Positions 1 through 8,084 of a DNA stretch of 18,192 bases are shown here, piece by piece. The stretch spans positions 1-18,192 of the forward strand of contig JBDHRV010000068.1 in the NCBI GenBank assembly GCA_039807745.1, given 5' to 3'. A program made the position numbers and the translations under genes. Numbering within the stretch: position 1 is the stretch's first letter; every line of letters begins with the position of its first letter. The DNA comes from JAEUMW01 sp039807745 (GTDB lineage Bacteria > Pseudomonadota > Gammaproteobacteria > Burkholderiales > JAEUMW01). Under the pieces are notes generated by a model. That model searched no databases. It was given only the letters and a program-made list of their open reading frames with translations, and was not told where the DNA came from.

Positions 1-447
1 GTGGAACTGGGGGTAGCCGGCATCGAGCCGATCATCACGCGGCGCAGCGTGGTGCGGCTTGCGGCAGAGCGCGCGCAGCGCCGTCGCGCGCATTGGGAGC
101 GCGTCTGCGTGAGCGCCTGCGAACAGTGTGGCCGCGACCGGGTGCCGCCGGTGCAGCCGCCTTGTGACTTCGGCGACTGGCTGGCAGCGCTGCCGGCGCG
201 CGCCGACACCGTTGCGCTGCGTTTGCTGCTCTCGCCCGACGCCGACACCTCCCTGCGCGACATGCCGCGTCCCGCCGGACCGATCCTGCTTCTCGCCGGA
301 CCGGAGGGCGGACTCACCCCGCAGGAACGCGACGACGCATTGCGGCGCGGCTTTCGCGGCGTGCGCCTGGGACCGCGCATCCTGCGCACCGAGACGGCGG
401 CGCTGGCCGCACTGGCGGCAATGCACGCGCTGTGGGGCGATTTCTAG
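1..447 (+). CDS. rsmE: 16S rRNA (uracil-1498-N3)-methyltransferase, C-terminal part
   Basis: The protein methylates N3 of U1498 in 16S rRNA using S-adenosylmethionine; it is a SPOUT-class enzyme with a knotted SAM site. About 148 residues are visible, against roughly 240 for the family, so the N-terminal PUA-like domain lies off the left edge and the GTG at position 1 need not be the real start. The family signature is at the C-terminus: LLAGPEGGLTPQE (residues 96–108) followed by the knot segment RLGPRILRTETAALAAL. The gene ends in TAG, and argA follows on the same strand after 73 nt. G+C is very high, like its downstream neighbours. The assignment is secure from the knot motif. Confidence 0.93.
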   Translation: MELGVAGIEPIITRRSVVRLAAERAQRRRAHWERVCVSACEQCGRDRVPPVQPPCDFGDWLAALPARADTVALRLLLSPDADTSLRDMPRPAGPILLLAGPEGGLTPQERDDALRRGFRGVRLGPRILRTETAALAALAAMHALWGDF

Positions 448-520
448 CACTGCGGTTTGCGCAGCCTGTGGATTCCACTAACATCCGGGATCGCAGGCCA
501 CGGGAGCTCCATAACAAGCT

Positions 521-1849
521 ATGCCCGCCATTTCCGAAACCTTCGTGCAGTGGGTGCGCGCCGCGGCGCCGTTCGTGCACGTCTTTCGCGGCAGGACCTT
601 CGTCATCGCGTTCGACGGCGAAGTGGTGGCGGACGGGCGTTTCGCGCAGATCGTCCAGGATCTCAACCTGCTTGCGAGCCTGGGGGTGCGCCTCGTGCTC
701 GTGCATGGCACCCGTCCGCAGATCGACGCGCTCATGGAGGAGCGGGGCTTGCGGCCGCGCTACGTGCGCGACGTCCGCGTCACCGACGAGGCGACGTTGA
801 AGTGCGTGAAGGAAGCGAACGGACGGGTGCGGCTCGAGATCGAGGCCCTGCTCTCGATGGGGCTGCCCAACTCGCCGATGGCGAACTCGACCATCCGCGT
901 GGCGAGCGGGAACTTCATCGTCGCCCGTCCGCGCGGCGTACTCGACGGCGTGGATCTCCAGTACTCGGGCGAAGTGCGCAAGGTCAACGCAGAGATGCTG
1001 CAGGCGCGGCTGCAGGACGGGGAGATTGCAATGGTGTCGCCGCTCGGTTATTCGCCGACCGGGGAGATCTTCAACCTGACGGTGGAAGACGTCGCCGCAG
1101 CGGTGGCGGTGGCGCTGCGCGCCGACAAGCTGCTCTTCCTGCTCGAGGGACCCGGAATCGCGAATGCGAAGGGCCAGCTCCTGCACGAGCTCACCGTGTC
1201 CGACGCCGAGAAGCTGCTCGCGCGCCCGACGCGCCTTGCGATCGACGTACAGCTCTACCTGCCGCCCGCGATCGCCGCGGTCAAGAACGGCGTCCGGCGC
1301 GTCCACTTCGTCGACCGCGATCGCGAGGGCGCGCTCCTGCTCGAGCTTTTCTCGCAGGAGGGCGTGGGCAGCATGCTGACCCAGGATCCGCTGGAGACCC
1401 TGCGTCCGGCGCGCATCGAGGACGTGGGCGGGATCCTCCTCCTGATCGAGCCGCTGGAGCGGGAGGGCGTTCTGGTGAAGCGCGGACGCGAGCTGATCGA
1501 GCGCGAGATCGACCACTTCGTCGTGGTCGAGCACGACGGCATCGTGATCGGCTGCGGCGCACTCTACCCGTTTCCGGAATCGCGGTCGGCCGAGCTCGCC
1601 TGCATCGCCGTGCATCCCAATCGCCGCGACGCGGGCGTCGGCGAAAGGCTGCTCGAGTTCATGGAGGACGAGGCGCGCCGACGTCGCTTCAACCGGCTTT
1701 TTGCTCTCACCACCCGTGCCACGCACTGGTTCATCGAGCGTGGATTCGCGGAGGCCGGGGTAGACGAGCTGCCGGCGAAGAAGCAGGCGCTCTACAATCT
1801 GCAGCGCAATTCGAAGGTGCTCACCAAGTCATTGAAGAAGGAGCGCTAA
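521..1849 (+). CDS. argA: Amino-acid N-acetyltransferase (N-acetylglutamate synthase)
   Basis: This enzyme catalyses the first step of arginine synthesis, acetyl-CoA + L-glutamate to N-acetylglutamate, in the cytoplasm. The 442-residue protein has the two-domain layout of classical ArgA. An amino-acid-kinase-like domain (about residues 20–285) begins with FRGRTFVIAFDGEVV and carries LVLVHGTRPQID. A GNAT acetyltransferase domain (about 292–440) has the acetyl-CoA loop segment RRDAGVGERLLEF near residue 368. In this family the kinase-like domain usually binds arginine for feedback inhibition; I infer the same here. The ATG at 521 matches the expected N-terminus, but its GGAG is about 14 nt upstream, so the ribosome binding site is weak. 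yggX follows after 76 nt. Confidence 0.95.
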   Translation: MPAISETFVQWVRAAAPFVHVFRGRTFVIAFDGEVVADGRFAQIVQDLNLLASLGVRLVLVHGTRPQIDALMEERGLRPRYVRDVRVTDEATLKCVKEANGRVRLEIEALLSMGLPNSPMANSTIRVASGNFIVARPRGVLDGVDLQYSGEVRKVNAEMLQARLQDGEIAMVSPLGYSPTGEIFNLTVEDVAAAVAVALRADKLLFLLEGPGIANAKGQLLHELTVSDAEKLLARPTRLAIDVQLYLPPAIAAVKNGVRRVHFVDRDREGALLLELFSQEGVGSMLTQDPLETLRPARIEDVGGILLLIEPLEREGVLVKRGRELIEREIDHFVVVEHDGIVIGCGALYPFPESRSAELACIAVHPNRRDAGVGERLLEFMEDEARRRRFNRLFALTTRATHWFIERGFAEAGVDELPAKKQALYNLQRNSKVLTKSLKKER

Positions 1850-1925
1850 GCGCTGCATCATGCTCGTGAACTTGGCGCCGGTAACGTTGCCATAACACCG
1901 CGGTCGCAACATGCAGGGGGGAATC

Positions 1926-2210
1926 GTGACTAGAGTCGTGCAGTGCATCAAACTCAAGCGGGAAGCAGAGGGTCTGGACTTTCCGCCCTATCCGGGGGAA
2001 ATGGGGCTGCGCATTTTCGAGCAGGTGTCCAAACCGGCCTGGAAGGCCTGGCTCGAACACCAGAAGATGCTGGTCAACGAAAACCGCCTCAACCTGGCCG
2101 ACGCGAAGGCGCGCAAGTACCTGCACGAACAGATGGAGCGCTACTTCTTCGGCGCCGGCGCCGAGATGCCTTCAGGCTACGTGGCACCGTCGCAGCCTTC
2201 CCAGAAGTAG
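1926..2210 (+). CDS. yggX: Probable Fe(2+)-trafficking / oxidative-damage protection protein
   Basis: YggX-family proteins are small cytoplasmic proteins that protect iron–sulfur enzymes from oxidative damage and have been linked to Fe(II) handling. The full family length is visible (94 residues). Conserved features are an N-terminal VQCIKLKREAEG with Cys7, the YPGEMGLRIFE block, and a helical C-terminal half with W-KAWLEHQKMLVNENRLNL. I start at GTG 1926 rather than ATG 1911: the GTG gives the usual M-T-R-x-V-Q-C beginning and has a strong purine-rich AGGGGGGA a few bases upstream, whereas the ATG adds five atypical residues. The gene is 21 nt from ppk1 and probably cotranscribed with it. 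Confidence 0.93.
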   Translation: MTRVVQCIKLKREAEGLDFPPYPGEMGLRIFEQVSKPAWKAWLEHQKMLVNENRLNLADAKARKYLHEQMERYFFGAGAEMPSGYVAPSQPSQK

Positions 2211-2231
2211 TACCGGAGCGGAGCCCGACAC

Positions 2232-4421
2232 ATGACGCGCGCGGGGTCGATCGCACCGCTGGCACCCGATGCACCCCTTTCACTGGTAACCCCCGACATG
2301 CGCCCCAAGGCCGCTACCCCGACGACGCTGCTCATCAACCGCGAGCTGTCACTGCTGGAAGTCGTGCGCCGCGTGCTCGCCCAGGCCGAGGACGATGCCG
2401 TCCCGCTGCTGGAGCGTTTGCGCTTCCTGTGCATCGTCTCGAGCCTGATCGACGAGTTCTTCGAGATCCGTGTCGCCGGGCTGCACGCCGAGCTCGAGGA
2501 AGGATCCGACACGCCGAAGGTCGGCGGCTACACGACGAGCTCGCTCCTGAAGCAGCTCTCCATCACGGCGCACGAGCTGGTCGAACACCAGTACGAACTG
2601 CTCAACGACGTGGTGCTGCCCAAGCTCGCCGCCGAGGGCATCCGCTTCCTGCGCCGCCCGGACTGGACCGAAGCCCAGCGCGCCTGGGTGCTCGATCATT
2701 TCCTGCGCGAGATCATGCCGGTGCTGACGCCGATCGGGCTCGATCCGGCGCACCCGTTCCCGCGGCTGCTCAACAAGAGCCTGAACCTCGCGGTGCAGCT
2801 CGAGGGCAAGGACGCCTTCGGGCGGCAGTCGGGCTTCGCCATCGTGCAGGCGCCGCGCGTGCTGCCGCGGGCGATCAAGCTGCCGCGCGAGGTCGCCGGC
2901 TGCGATCATGGCTTCGTGTTCCTGTCCTCGGTGCTGCACGAGAACATGCACGAGCTCTTCGCGGGGATGAACGTGGTCGGCTGCTACCAGTTCCGCGTCA
3001 CCCGCAACAGCGACCTCTATGTCGACGATGAAGAAGTCAAGGACCTGCGCGAGGCGCTGCAAAGCGAGCTGCCGCAGCGCCGTTTCGGCGACGCCGTGCG
3101 GCTGGAGGTCGCCGATACCTGCCCGCGGACGCTGTCCGATTTCCTCTTGCGGCAGTTCGAGCTGGACGAGGGAGACCTGTACCGCGTGACCGGCCCGGTC
3201 AATCTCGTGCGGCTGATGGCAGTACCCGACAAGGTCGATCGCCCCGACCTCAAGTTCCGGCCCTTCACGCCCGGGCTGCCGGATGTGCTCAAGGGCGAGC
3301 GCGATCTGTTCGAGGTGATGCGCGAGCAGGACGTGCTGTTGCACCACCCCTACCAGTCGTTCAAACCGGTGGTCGGCTTCATCGCCCAGGCCGCGCGCGA
3401 TCCGCGAGTGGTTGCGATCAAACAGACGGTCTACCGCACCGGCACCGACTCCGAGCTCATGCAGCACCTGATCCACGCCGCGCAAAGCGGCAAGGAAGTG
3501 ACCGTGGTGCTGGAGCTGCTCGCGCGCTTCGACGAGGAAGCGAACATCGGCTGGGCGAAGCAGCTCGAGGAGGTGGGCGCCCATGTCGTCTACGGCGTGG
3601 TCGGGCACAAGACCCACGCCAAGCTCGCGATGGTGGTGCGCCGCGAGGCCGACGGGCTGCGCCGCTACGTGCACCTCGGTACCGGCAACTACCACTCGCG
3701 CACGGCCACGATGTACACCGACTTCGGGCTGTTGACCTGCAACGAAGGCATCTCGTCCGACGTGAACGACATCTTCATCCAGCTCACGGGCCTGGGCCAG
3801 GCGGGCGAGCTCAACCACCTCTGGCAGTCGCCGTTCACCATGCACAAGAACATGCTGACGGCGATCCGGCGCGAAGCACAGGCGGCGGCCGCGGGCCAGC
3901 CAGCGGGCATCTCCGCGAAGATGAACGCGCTGCTCGAGCCCGAGATCATCGCCGCGCTCTACGACGCGTCCAACGCCGGGGTCAAGATCGACCTGATCGT
4001 GCGCGGGGTGTGCGCGCTGCGCCCGGGTGTGCCCGGCCAGTCGCAGAATATCCGCGTGCGCTCCATCATCGGCCGCTTCCTCGAGCACCACCGCGTATTC
4101 TGGTTCCACAGCACGGGCGAGGTGTATCTCGCGAGCGCCGACTGGATGGACCGCAACTTCTTCCGGCGCATCGAGACCGCGTTCCCGATCCTCGATCCGA
4201 AGTTGAGGAAGCGCATCGTCAACGAGAGCATCAAGGCCTGCCTCGCCGACAACGTGCAGGCCTGGGAGATGGATTCCGACGGGCGCTACCATCGCCGTTC
4301 CCCGCGCCGGGGGGGACGCGCCTTCGCCGCGCAGGCGGTGCTGATGGACCAGCTCGGCACCCTCGCCCCCGAGCCGACCGTGAAGGAAGCGGACAAGCCG
4401 GCACAAGCCGTGGCGGCCTGA
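2232..4421 (+). CDS. ppk1: Polyphosphate kinase 1
   Basis: PPK1 polymerises the gamma-phosphate of ATP into inorganic polyphosphate, reversibly, through a phosphohistidine intermediate. The length (729 residues) fits the family. The N-terminal domain begins LLINRELSLLEVVRRVL (about 33–49), followed by the RFLCIVSSLIDEFFEIR helix pair. The two phospholipase-D-like catalytic domains carry VGHKTHAKL, whose His462 aligns with the autophosphorylated histidine, HLGTGNYHSRTA just after it, and RFLEHHRVFWF with ASADWMDRNFFRR in the second half. An alternative start at ATG 2298 would remove 22 poorly conserved residues. The CYTH–CHAD gene follows after 55 nt, so ppk1 heads the polyphosphate run on this strand. 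Confidence 0.97.
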   Translation: MTRAGSIAPLAPDAPLSLVTPDMRPKAATPTTLLINRELSLLEVVRRVLAQAEDDAVPLLERLRFLCIVSSLIDEFFEIRVAGLHAELEEGSDTPKVGGYTTSSLLKQLSITAHELVEHQYELLNDVVLPKLAAEGIRFLRRPDWTEAQRAWVLDHFLREIMPVLTPIGLDPAHPFPRLLNKSLNLAVQLEGKDAFGRQSGFAIVQAPRVLPRAIKLPREVAGCDHGFVFLSSVLHENMHELFAGMNVVGCYQFRVTRNSDLYVDDEEVKDLREALQSELPQRRFGDAVRLEVADTCPRTLSDFLLRQFELDEGDLYRVTGPVNLVRLMAVPDKVDRPDLKFRPFTPGLPDVLKGERDLFEVMREQDVLLHHPYQSFKPVVGFIAQAARDPRVVAIKQTVYRTGTDSELMQHLIHAAQSGKEVTVVLELLARFDEEANIGWAKQLEEVGAHVVYGVVGHKTHAKLAMVVRREADGLRRYVHLGTGNYHSRTATMYTDFGLLTCNEGISSDVNDIFIQLTGLGQAGELNHLWQSPFTMHKNMLTAIRREAQAAAAGQPAGISAKMNALLEPEIIAALYDASNAGVKIDLIVRGVCALRPGVPGQSQNIRVRSIIGRFLEHHRVFWFHSTGEVYLASADWMDRNFFRRIETAFPILDPKLRKRIVNESIKACLADNVQAWEMDSDGRYHRRSPRRGGRAFAAQAVLMDQLGTLAPEPTVKEADKPAQAVAA

Positions 4422-4476
4422 GGCCACGGCACTTCAGTCTGGCACCGCCCGGTCCCGGGGCTCGGCGAACGCATCC

Positions 4477-6015
4477 ATGTCCCTCGAGATCGAGCTCAAG
4501 CTGACCCTGTCGCCGCAGGCCGCGCGCGCGCTCGCACGCGATCCCTTGCTCGCGGCAGCGACGGTGAAGGGTCCACATACCCAGCGCTACTACGGCGTCT
4601 ACTACGACACACCGGAGCACGATCTGGCACGTGCCGGGGTGGCGCTGCGGGTGCGCAAGCAGGGGCGGCGGTGGGTCCAGACGGTGAAGGCGGAGGGCCG
4701 CGTGGAAGGGGGCCTGCACGAGCGGCCGGAATACGAGGCAGCCGCGCCGGACGGCCAGCTCAACCTGCCCGCCCTGGCCACGACGCCGGTAGCCGCGCTC
4801 TTCTCGGTGCCCGATGTCGTGCCGCGCCTGGCACCGCTCTTCGTTACCGACGTCCGGCGCACGCTGCGCCTGCTCAAAACCGACCGCGCCGAGATCGAGC
4901 TCGCACTGGACCGCGGCGAGCTGCGCGCGGGCGAGCGCATCGAGCCGATCTGCGAGCTCGAACTCGAGCTCGAATCGGGTTCCGCCGAGGCCGTCTATGA
5001 ACTCGCGCTTGCCCTCCAGGACCAGATCAGGCTGCGCGTCGAAAACCGCAGCAAGGCGCAGCGCGGCCATGCGCTGGCGGGAACCGAGACACCCGGTCCG
5101 GTGCGGGCGCAGGCGGCCGCCATCGACGCCGCCCAGCCGGTGTCGGAGGCGTTCCAGACGATCGCCTTTGCCTGTCTTGGCCACGCCCAGGCGAACGAGG
5201 CGGGCATCGTCGCCGGTGACCCGGACCCCGAATACGTGCACCAGATGCGGGTCGGTCTGCGGCGCTTGCGCTCCGTCTTCAGCGTGTTCGGCTCCGTGCT
5301 GCCGCGCCCCGCGTGTCAGCCGGCGATCGACGAGATCCGCTGGATCGCCGGCAGCCTCGGCCCGGCCCGCGACTGGGACGTGCTGGCGACCGAGACCCTG
5401 CCGCCCATCGCGGAGGCCTTTGCCGGCCACGACGGGCTTGCGCGGCTCGCGCAAGGGGTCGCGGTGCTGCGCGAGGAAGGCAATCGCGGCGCCCGGACGG
5501 CGGTCGCCTCGGAGCGCTACGAACGGCTGCTGCTGCGGCTCGCCGCCTGGCTTGCCTGCGAAAAGTGGCGTGCCGTCATGCCGCAGGATGCGCTGCCGAT
5601 CCTCGCCGAACCGCTCCAGAGCTTCGCGCAGCGCGTGCTGCAGCGGCGCCACCGGCGCGTGAAGCGGCGCGGTCGCGACCACGCGAGCTTCTCGCCGGAG
5701 GAGCGCCACCAGCTGCGCATCGCGGTGAAGAAGCTGCGTTACTCGGCCGATTTCTTCGGCCCCATCTTCGAACCGGACGCGGTGCGGGCGTACGCCCGCG
5801 GGTTGAGCGCGCTGCAGGACGTGCTCGGCGTGCTGAACGACGCCGCCGTGACGGGACGGCTGCTGCAGGAACTCGCGGCACGCCATCCCGATTCCTCGTA
5901 CGCGGAATCGATCGGCATCGTGAGCGGCTGGACCCGGCAGTTCATGCTCGAGCGACTCGGCCACCTGGCGGAGGCCTGGGATCGCTTCGAGGACGCGAAG
6001 CCTTTCTGGCGCTGA
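4477..6015 (+). CDS. CYTH and CHAD domain-containing protein (probable inorganic triphosphatase / polyP-binding)
   Basis: The 512-residue protein has two domains. The N-terminal CYTH tunnel-fold domain (about residues 1–200) opens with the diagnostic ExExK motif at Glu4-Glu6-Lys8 and continues with GVYYDTPEHDLARAGVALRVR and paired acidic/basic strands; CYTH enzymes hydrolyse inorganic triphosphate or related phosphoesters with a divalent metal. The C-terminal CHAD domain (about 225–500) is helical with conserved basic and histidine patches, HQMRVGLRRLRSVF and HQLRIAVKKLRYSADFF; CHAD domains bind polyphosphate. The layout matches the YgiF-type triphosphatase. Its place between ppk1 and the sixA/pap pair strongly suggests a polyP role. 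The start at ATG 4477 is fixed by ExExK; no strong ribosome binding site is visible. Confidence 0.92.
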   Translation: MSLEIELKLTLSPQAARALARDPLLAAATVKGPHTQRYYGVYYDTPEHDLARAGVALRVRKQGRRWVQTVKAEGRVEGGLHERPEYEAAAPDGQLNLPALATTPVAALFSVPDVVPRLAPLFVTDVRRTLRLLKTDRAEIELALDRGELRAGERIEPICELELELESGSAEAVYELALALQDQIRLRVENRSKAQRGHALAGTETPGPVRAQAAAIDAAQPVSEAFQTIAFACLGHAQANEAGIVAGDPDPEYVHQMRVGLRRLRSVFSVFGSVLPRPACQPAIDEIRWIAGSLGPARDWDVLATETLPPIAEAFAGHDGLARLAQGVAVLREEGNRGARTAVASERYERLLLRLAAWLACEKWRAVMPQDALPILAEPLQSFAQRVLQRRHRRVKRRGRDHASFSPEERHQLRIAVKKLRYSADFFGPIFEPDAVRAYARGLSALQDVLGVLNDAAVTGRLLQELAARHPDSSYAESIGIVSGWTRQFMLERLGHLAEAWDRFEDAKPFWR

Positions 6016-6083
6016 GACTTCGCGATCACAGTTCGGTAACATTCCATACGGATGAGCAGGCCCCCCGCAGAGAGGAAGACTCA

Positions 6084-6536
6084 ATGGATCTCATCTTATG
6101 GCGCCATGCCGAGGCGGAGGACAGCGTCCCGGACAGCGAGCGCAAGCTCACCGCGAAGGGCTGCAAACAGGCGGAAAAGGTAGGCGGCTGGCTCGCGGAG
6201 CGCTTGCCTGACGATGCGCGGATCCTCGTCAGCCCCGCCGCGCGTGCCCAGCAAACCGCGGCGGCGCTCGAGCGGCCCTTCGACACCGTGCCTGCCGTCG
6301 GTCTCGTTGCTTCGCACGAATCGCTCCTCGCGGCCGCCGGCTGGCCCGACTACGCGGGCACGGTCGTGATCGTCGGCCACCAGCCCGTGCTCGGCGAAGT
6401 CGCCGCGCGGCTGCTCTCCGGCAAGGTATCGAGCTGGGGCATCAAGAAGGGCGCGCTCTGGTGGCTCAGCCGTCGCGGCCGAGCGGCCGGCGCCGAAGCG
6501 ACACTGCGGGCCGTCATCGGCCCCGATCTCATCTAG
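6084..6536 (+). CDS. sixA: SixA-type phosphohistidine phosphatase (histidine phosphatase superfamily)
   Basis: SixA removes phosphate from phosphohistidine on proteins; in E. coli it acts on phosphotransfer proteins. The 150-residue product is a minimal SixA-size enzyme. The catalytic phospho-acceptor is His8 in ILWRHAEAED (the RHA variant of the superfamily RHG motif). LVSPAARAQQTA (about 48–59) supplies the second arginine, and His99 in VIVGHQPVLGE is the second catalytic histidine. The ATG is preceded by AGAGGAAG at a good distance, which fixes the start well inside a longer open frame. It lies between the CYTH–CHAD gene (68 nt) and pap (20 nt), implying one operon. The local substrate is unknown; PPK1, which carries a phosphohistidine, is an obvious but untested candidate. 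Confidence 0.9.
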   Translation: MDLILWRHAEAEDSVPDSERKLTAKGCKQAEKVGGWLAERLPDDARILVSPAARAQQTAAALERPFDTVPAVGLVASHESLLAAAGWPDYAGTVVIVGHQPVLGEVAARLLSGKVSSWGIKKGALWWLSRRGRAAGAEATLRAVIGPDLI

Positions 6537-6556
6537 CGCGATCCAGAGGACGCAGC

Positions 6557-8035
6557 ATGTTCGAATCCGCGGAGCTCGGCCACAAAGTCGACAAGCAGGC
6601 CTACAAGGAAGAGGAGCCCAAGCTGCGCGAGGCGCTGCTCAACGCGCAGTACGATCTGCACGAGAACGGCAGCTTCGCCGTGTTGCTGATCATCTCGGGC
6701 CCGGAAGGCGCGGGGCGCTCCGAGATGGTGAACGTGCTGAAGGAGTGGCTGGATCCGCGCCACCTGGTGATCCAGGCGTTTGGCAAGCGCTCCGACGAGG
6801 AACGGGAACGGCCGATGCCCTGGCGCTACTGGCGGGCGTTGCCGCCGAAGGGGCGTATCGGCATCTTGTTCAACGGCTGGTACGGCGAGGCGTTCGTGCA
6901 GCGCATCCTGGGCAACTCGTCGGCGGCGGAGTTCGAGCGCCAGTTGGCCGGCATCATGCACCACGAGGACATGCTCGCGCACGAGCGCGTGCTGATCTTG
7001 AAGTTCTGGATGCACCTGTCGAAGAAGGACTTCCAGGCGCGCCACAAGGAACTGTCGAAGCGCCCGGAAACGCGCTGGCGCGTGACCAAGGAAGACAAGG
7101 CGACGTACCGGCGGTACGACGACTTGAGGGAGGTCGCGGAGCTCGGCCTGCGCGAGACGAGCACCGCGCACGCGCCGTGGATCGTGGTGGAGGGGCTCGA
7201 CGAGCGCTACCGCAACCTCACTGTCGGCACCATCCTGTTGAACGCGTTGCGCGATCGGCTCGCGCAGAAGAAATCGAGGGCGGCCCCCCAGGTGACTGCG
7301 CCTCTCATCGACCGTCACGGGGGCCCGAACCTGCTTGAAAGCCTCGATCTCACGAAGACGCTCGCGCGCGAGGAATACAAGACCGAGCTCGCGAAGTGGC
7401 AGGCGCGCCTCGGCACGCTTACGCGCGCGCCGAAGTTCGGCAAGATCGCGCTCGTGGCGGTCTTCGAGGGCAACGACGCCGCCGGCAAGGGCGGCGCCAT
7501 CCGGCGCATCACCTCGGCTCTGGACGCGCGCGCCTACAATGTCTACCCGATCGCCGCACCCACCGACGAGGAGCGCGCGCAGCCCTACCTGTGGCGCTTC
7601 TGGCGCCACGTGCCGCGCCGCCGCGGGATCGCGATCTTCGACCGCTCGTGGTACGGCCGCGTGCTGGTGGAACGGGTGGAGAGTTTCTGCTCGGTCGACG
7701 ACTGGATGCGGGCCTTCGGTGAGATCAACGACTTCGAGGAACGGCTCGCCGCCTTCGGCATTGTCGTCGCGAAGTTCTGGCTCTCCATCAGCAAGGACGA
7801 GCAGGAGCGCCGGTTCCGGGAGCGGGAGCGCACGCCGTTCAAGCGTTTCAAGATCACGAAAGAGGACTGGCGCAACCGCATGAAATGGGATCAGTACGTC
7901 GATGCCGTGTGCGACATGGTCGACCGCACCAGCACCGAGTGCGCACCCTGGACGCTCGTCGAGGCAAACGACAAGCTGTACGCCCGGGTGAAGGTTCTGA
8001 AGACGCTCTGCGAGCGCATCGAGGCCGCCCTGTAA
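6557..8035 (+). CDS. pap: Polyphosphate:AMP phosphotransferase (two-domain PPK2)
   Basis: PAP transfers phosphate from polyphosphate to AMP, giving ADP. The 492-residue protein is a tandem of two PPK2 P-loop domains. The C-terminal copy (about 280–492) is canonical: Walker A GNDAAGKGG (305–313), the PYLWRFWRHVPRRRGIAIFD segment and Walker B/lid DRSWYGRVLVERVE (362–375). The N-terminal copy (about 25–235) keeps the fold motifs, but its P loop is GPEGAGRSE (48–56), with Arg for Lys, and its Walker B region reads ILFNGWYGE, lacking the Asp–Arg pair. Two-domain PPK2 proteins are known to phosphorylate AMP mainly through the C-terminal half, consistent with this. AGAGGA precedes the ATG. It converges with ppx, with 49 nt between the stop codons. 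Confidence 0.95.
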   Translation: MFESAELGHKVDKQAYKEEEPKLREALLNAQYDLHENGSFAVLLIISGPEGAGRSEMVNVLKEWLDPRHLVIQAFGKRSDEERERPMPWRYWRALPPKGRIGILFNGWYGEAFVQRILGNSSAAEFERQLAGIMHHEDMLAHERVLILKFWMHLSKKDFQARHKELSKRPETRWRVTKEDKATYRRYDDLREVAELGLRETSTAHAPWIVVEGLDERYRNLTVGTILLNALRDRLAQKKSRAAPQVTAPLIDRHGGPNLLESLDLTKTLAREEYKTELAKWQARLGTLTRAPKFGKIALVAVFEGNDAAGKGGAIRRITSALDARAYNVYPIAAPTDEERAQPYLWRFWRHVPRRRGIAIFDRSWYGRVLVERVESFCSVDDWMRAFGEINDFEERLAAFGIVVAKFWLSISKDEQERRFRERERTPFKRFKITKEDWRNRMKWDQYVDAVCDMVDRTSTECAPWTLVEANDKLYARVKVLKTLCERIEAAL

Positions 8036-8084
8036 CGCCCCGACTCGACCGCCGACCGGGCGGGCCGGGGCCGCGCCGCCTGCG

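Noticed and set aside
314..1726. Long open frame on the minus strand opposite argA (and a similar + frame offset from argA)
   Set aside because: It is a mirror frame of a high-G+C gene; its protein is low-complexity Arg/Ala/His-rich and shows no family motif, while argA explains the region fully.
2349..4427. 692-codon open frame antisense to ppk1
   Set aside because: The composition is typical of a shadow frame in high-G+C DNA (His/Leu/Arg-rich, no domain), and ppk1 is unmistakable on the other strand.
4231..6084. 617-codon open frame antisense to the CYTH–CHAD gene
   Set aside because: Same reason: no recognisable motif, and the opposite strand has a complete two-domain protein with correct catalytic residues.
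8036..8084. Bidirectional terminator between pap and ppx
   Set aside because: GCCCCG and CGGGGC arms can pair, but the whole gap is G+C-rich and there is no T-run on either side, so a true intrinsic terminator is not supported.
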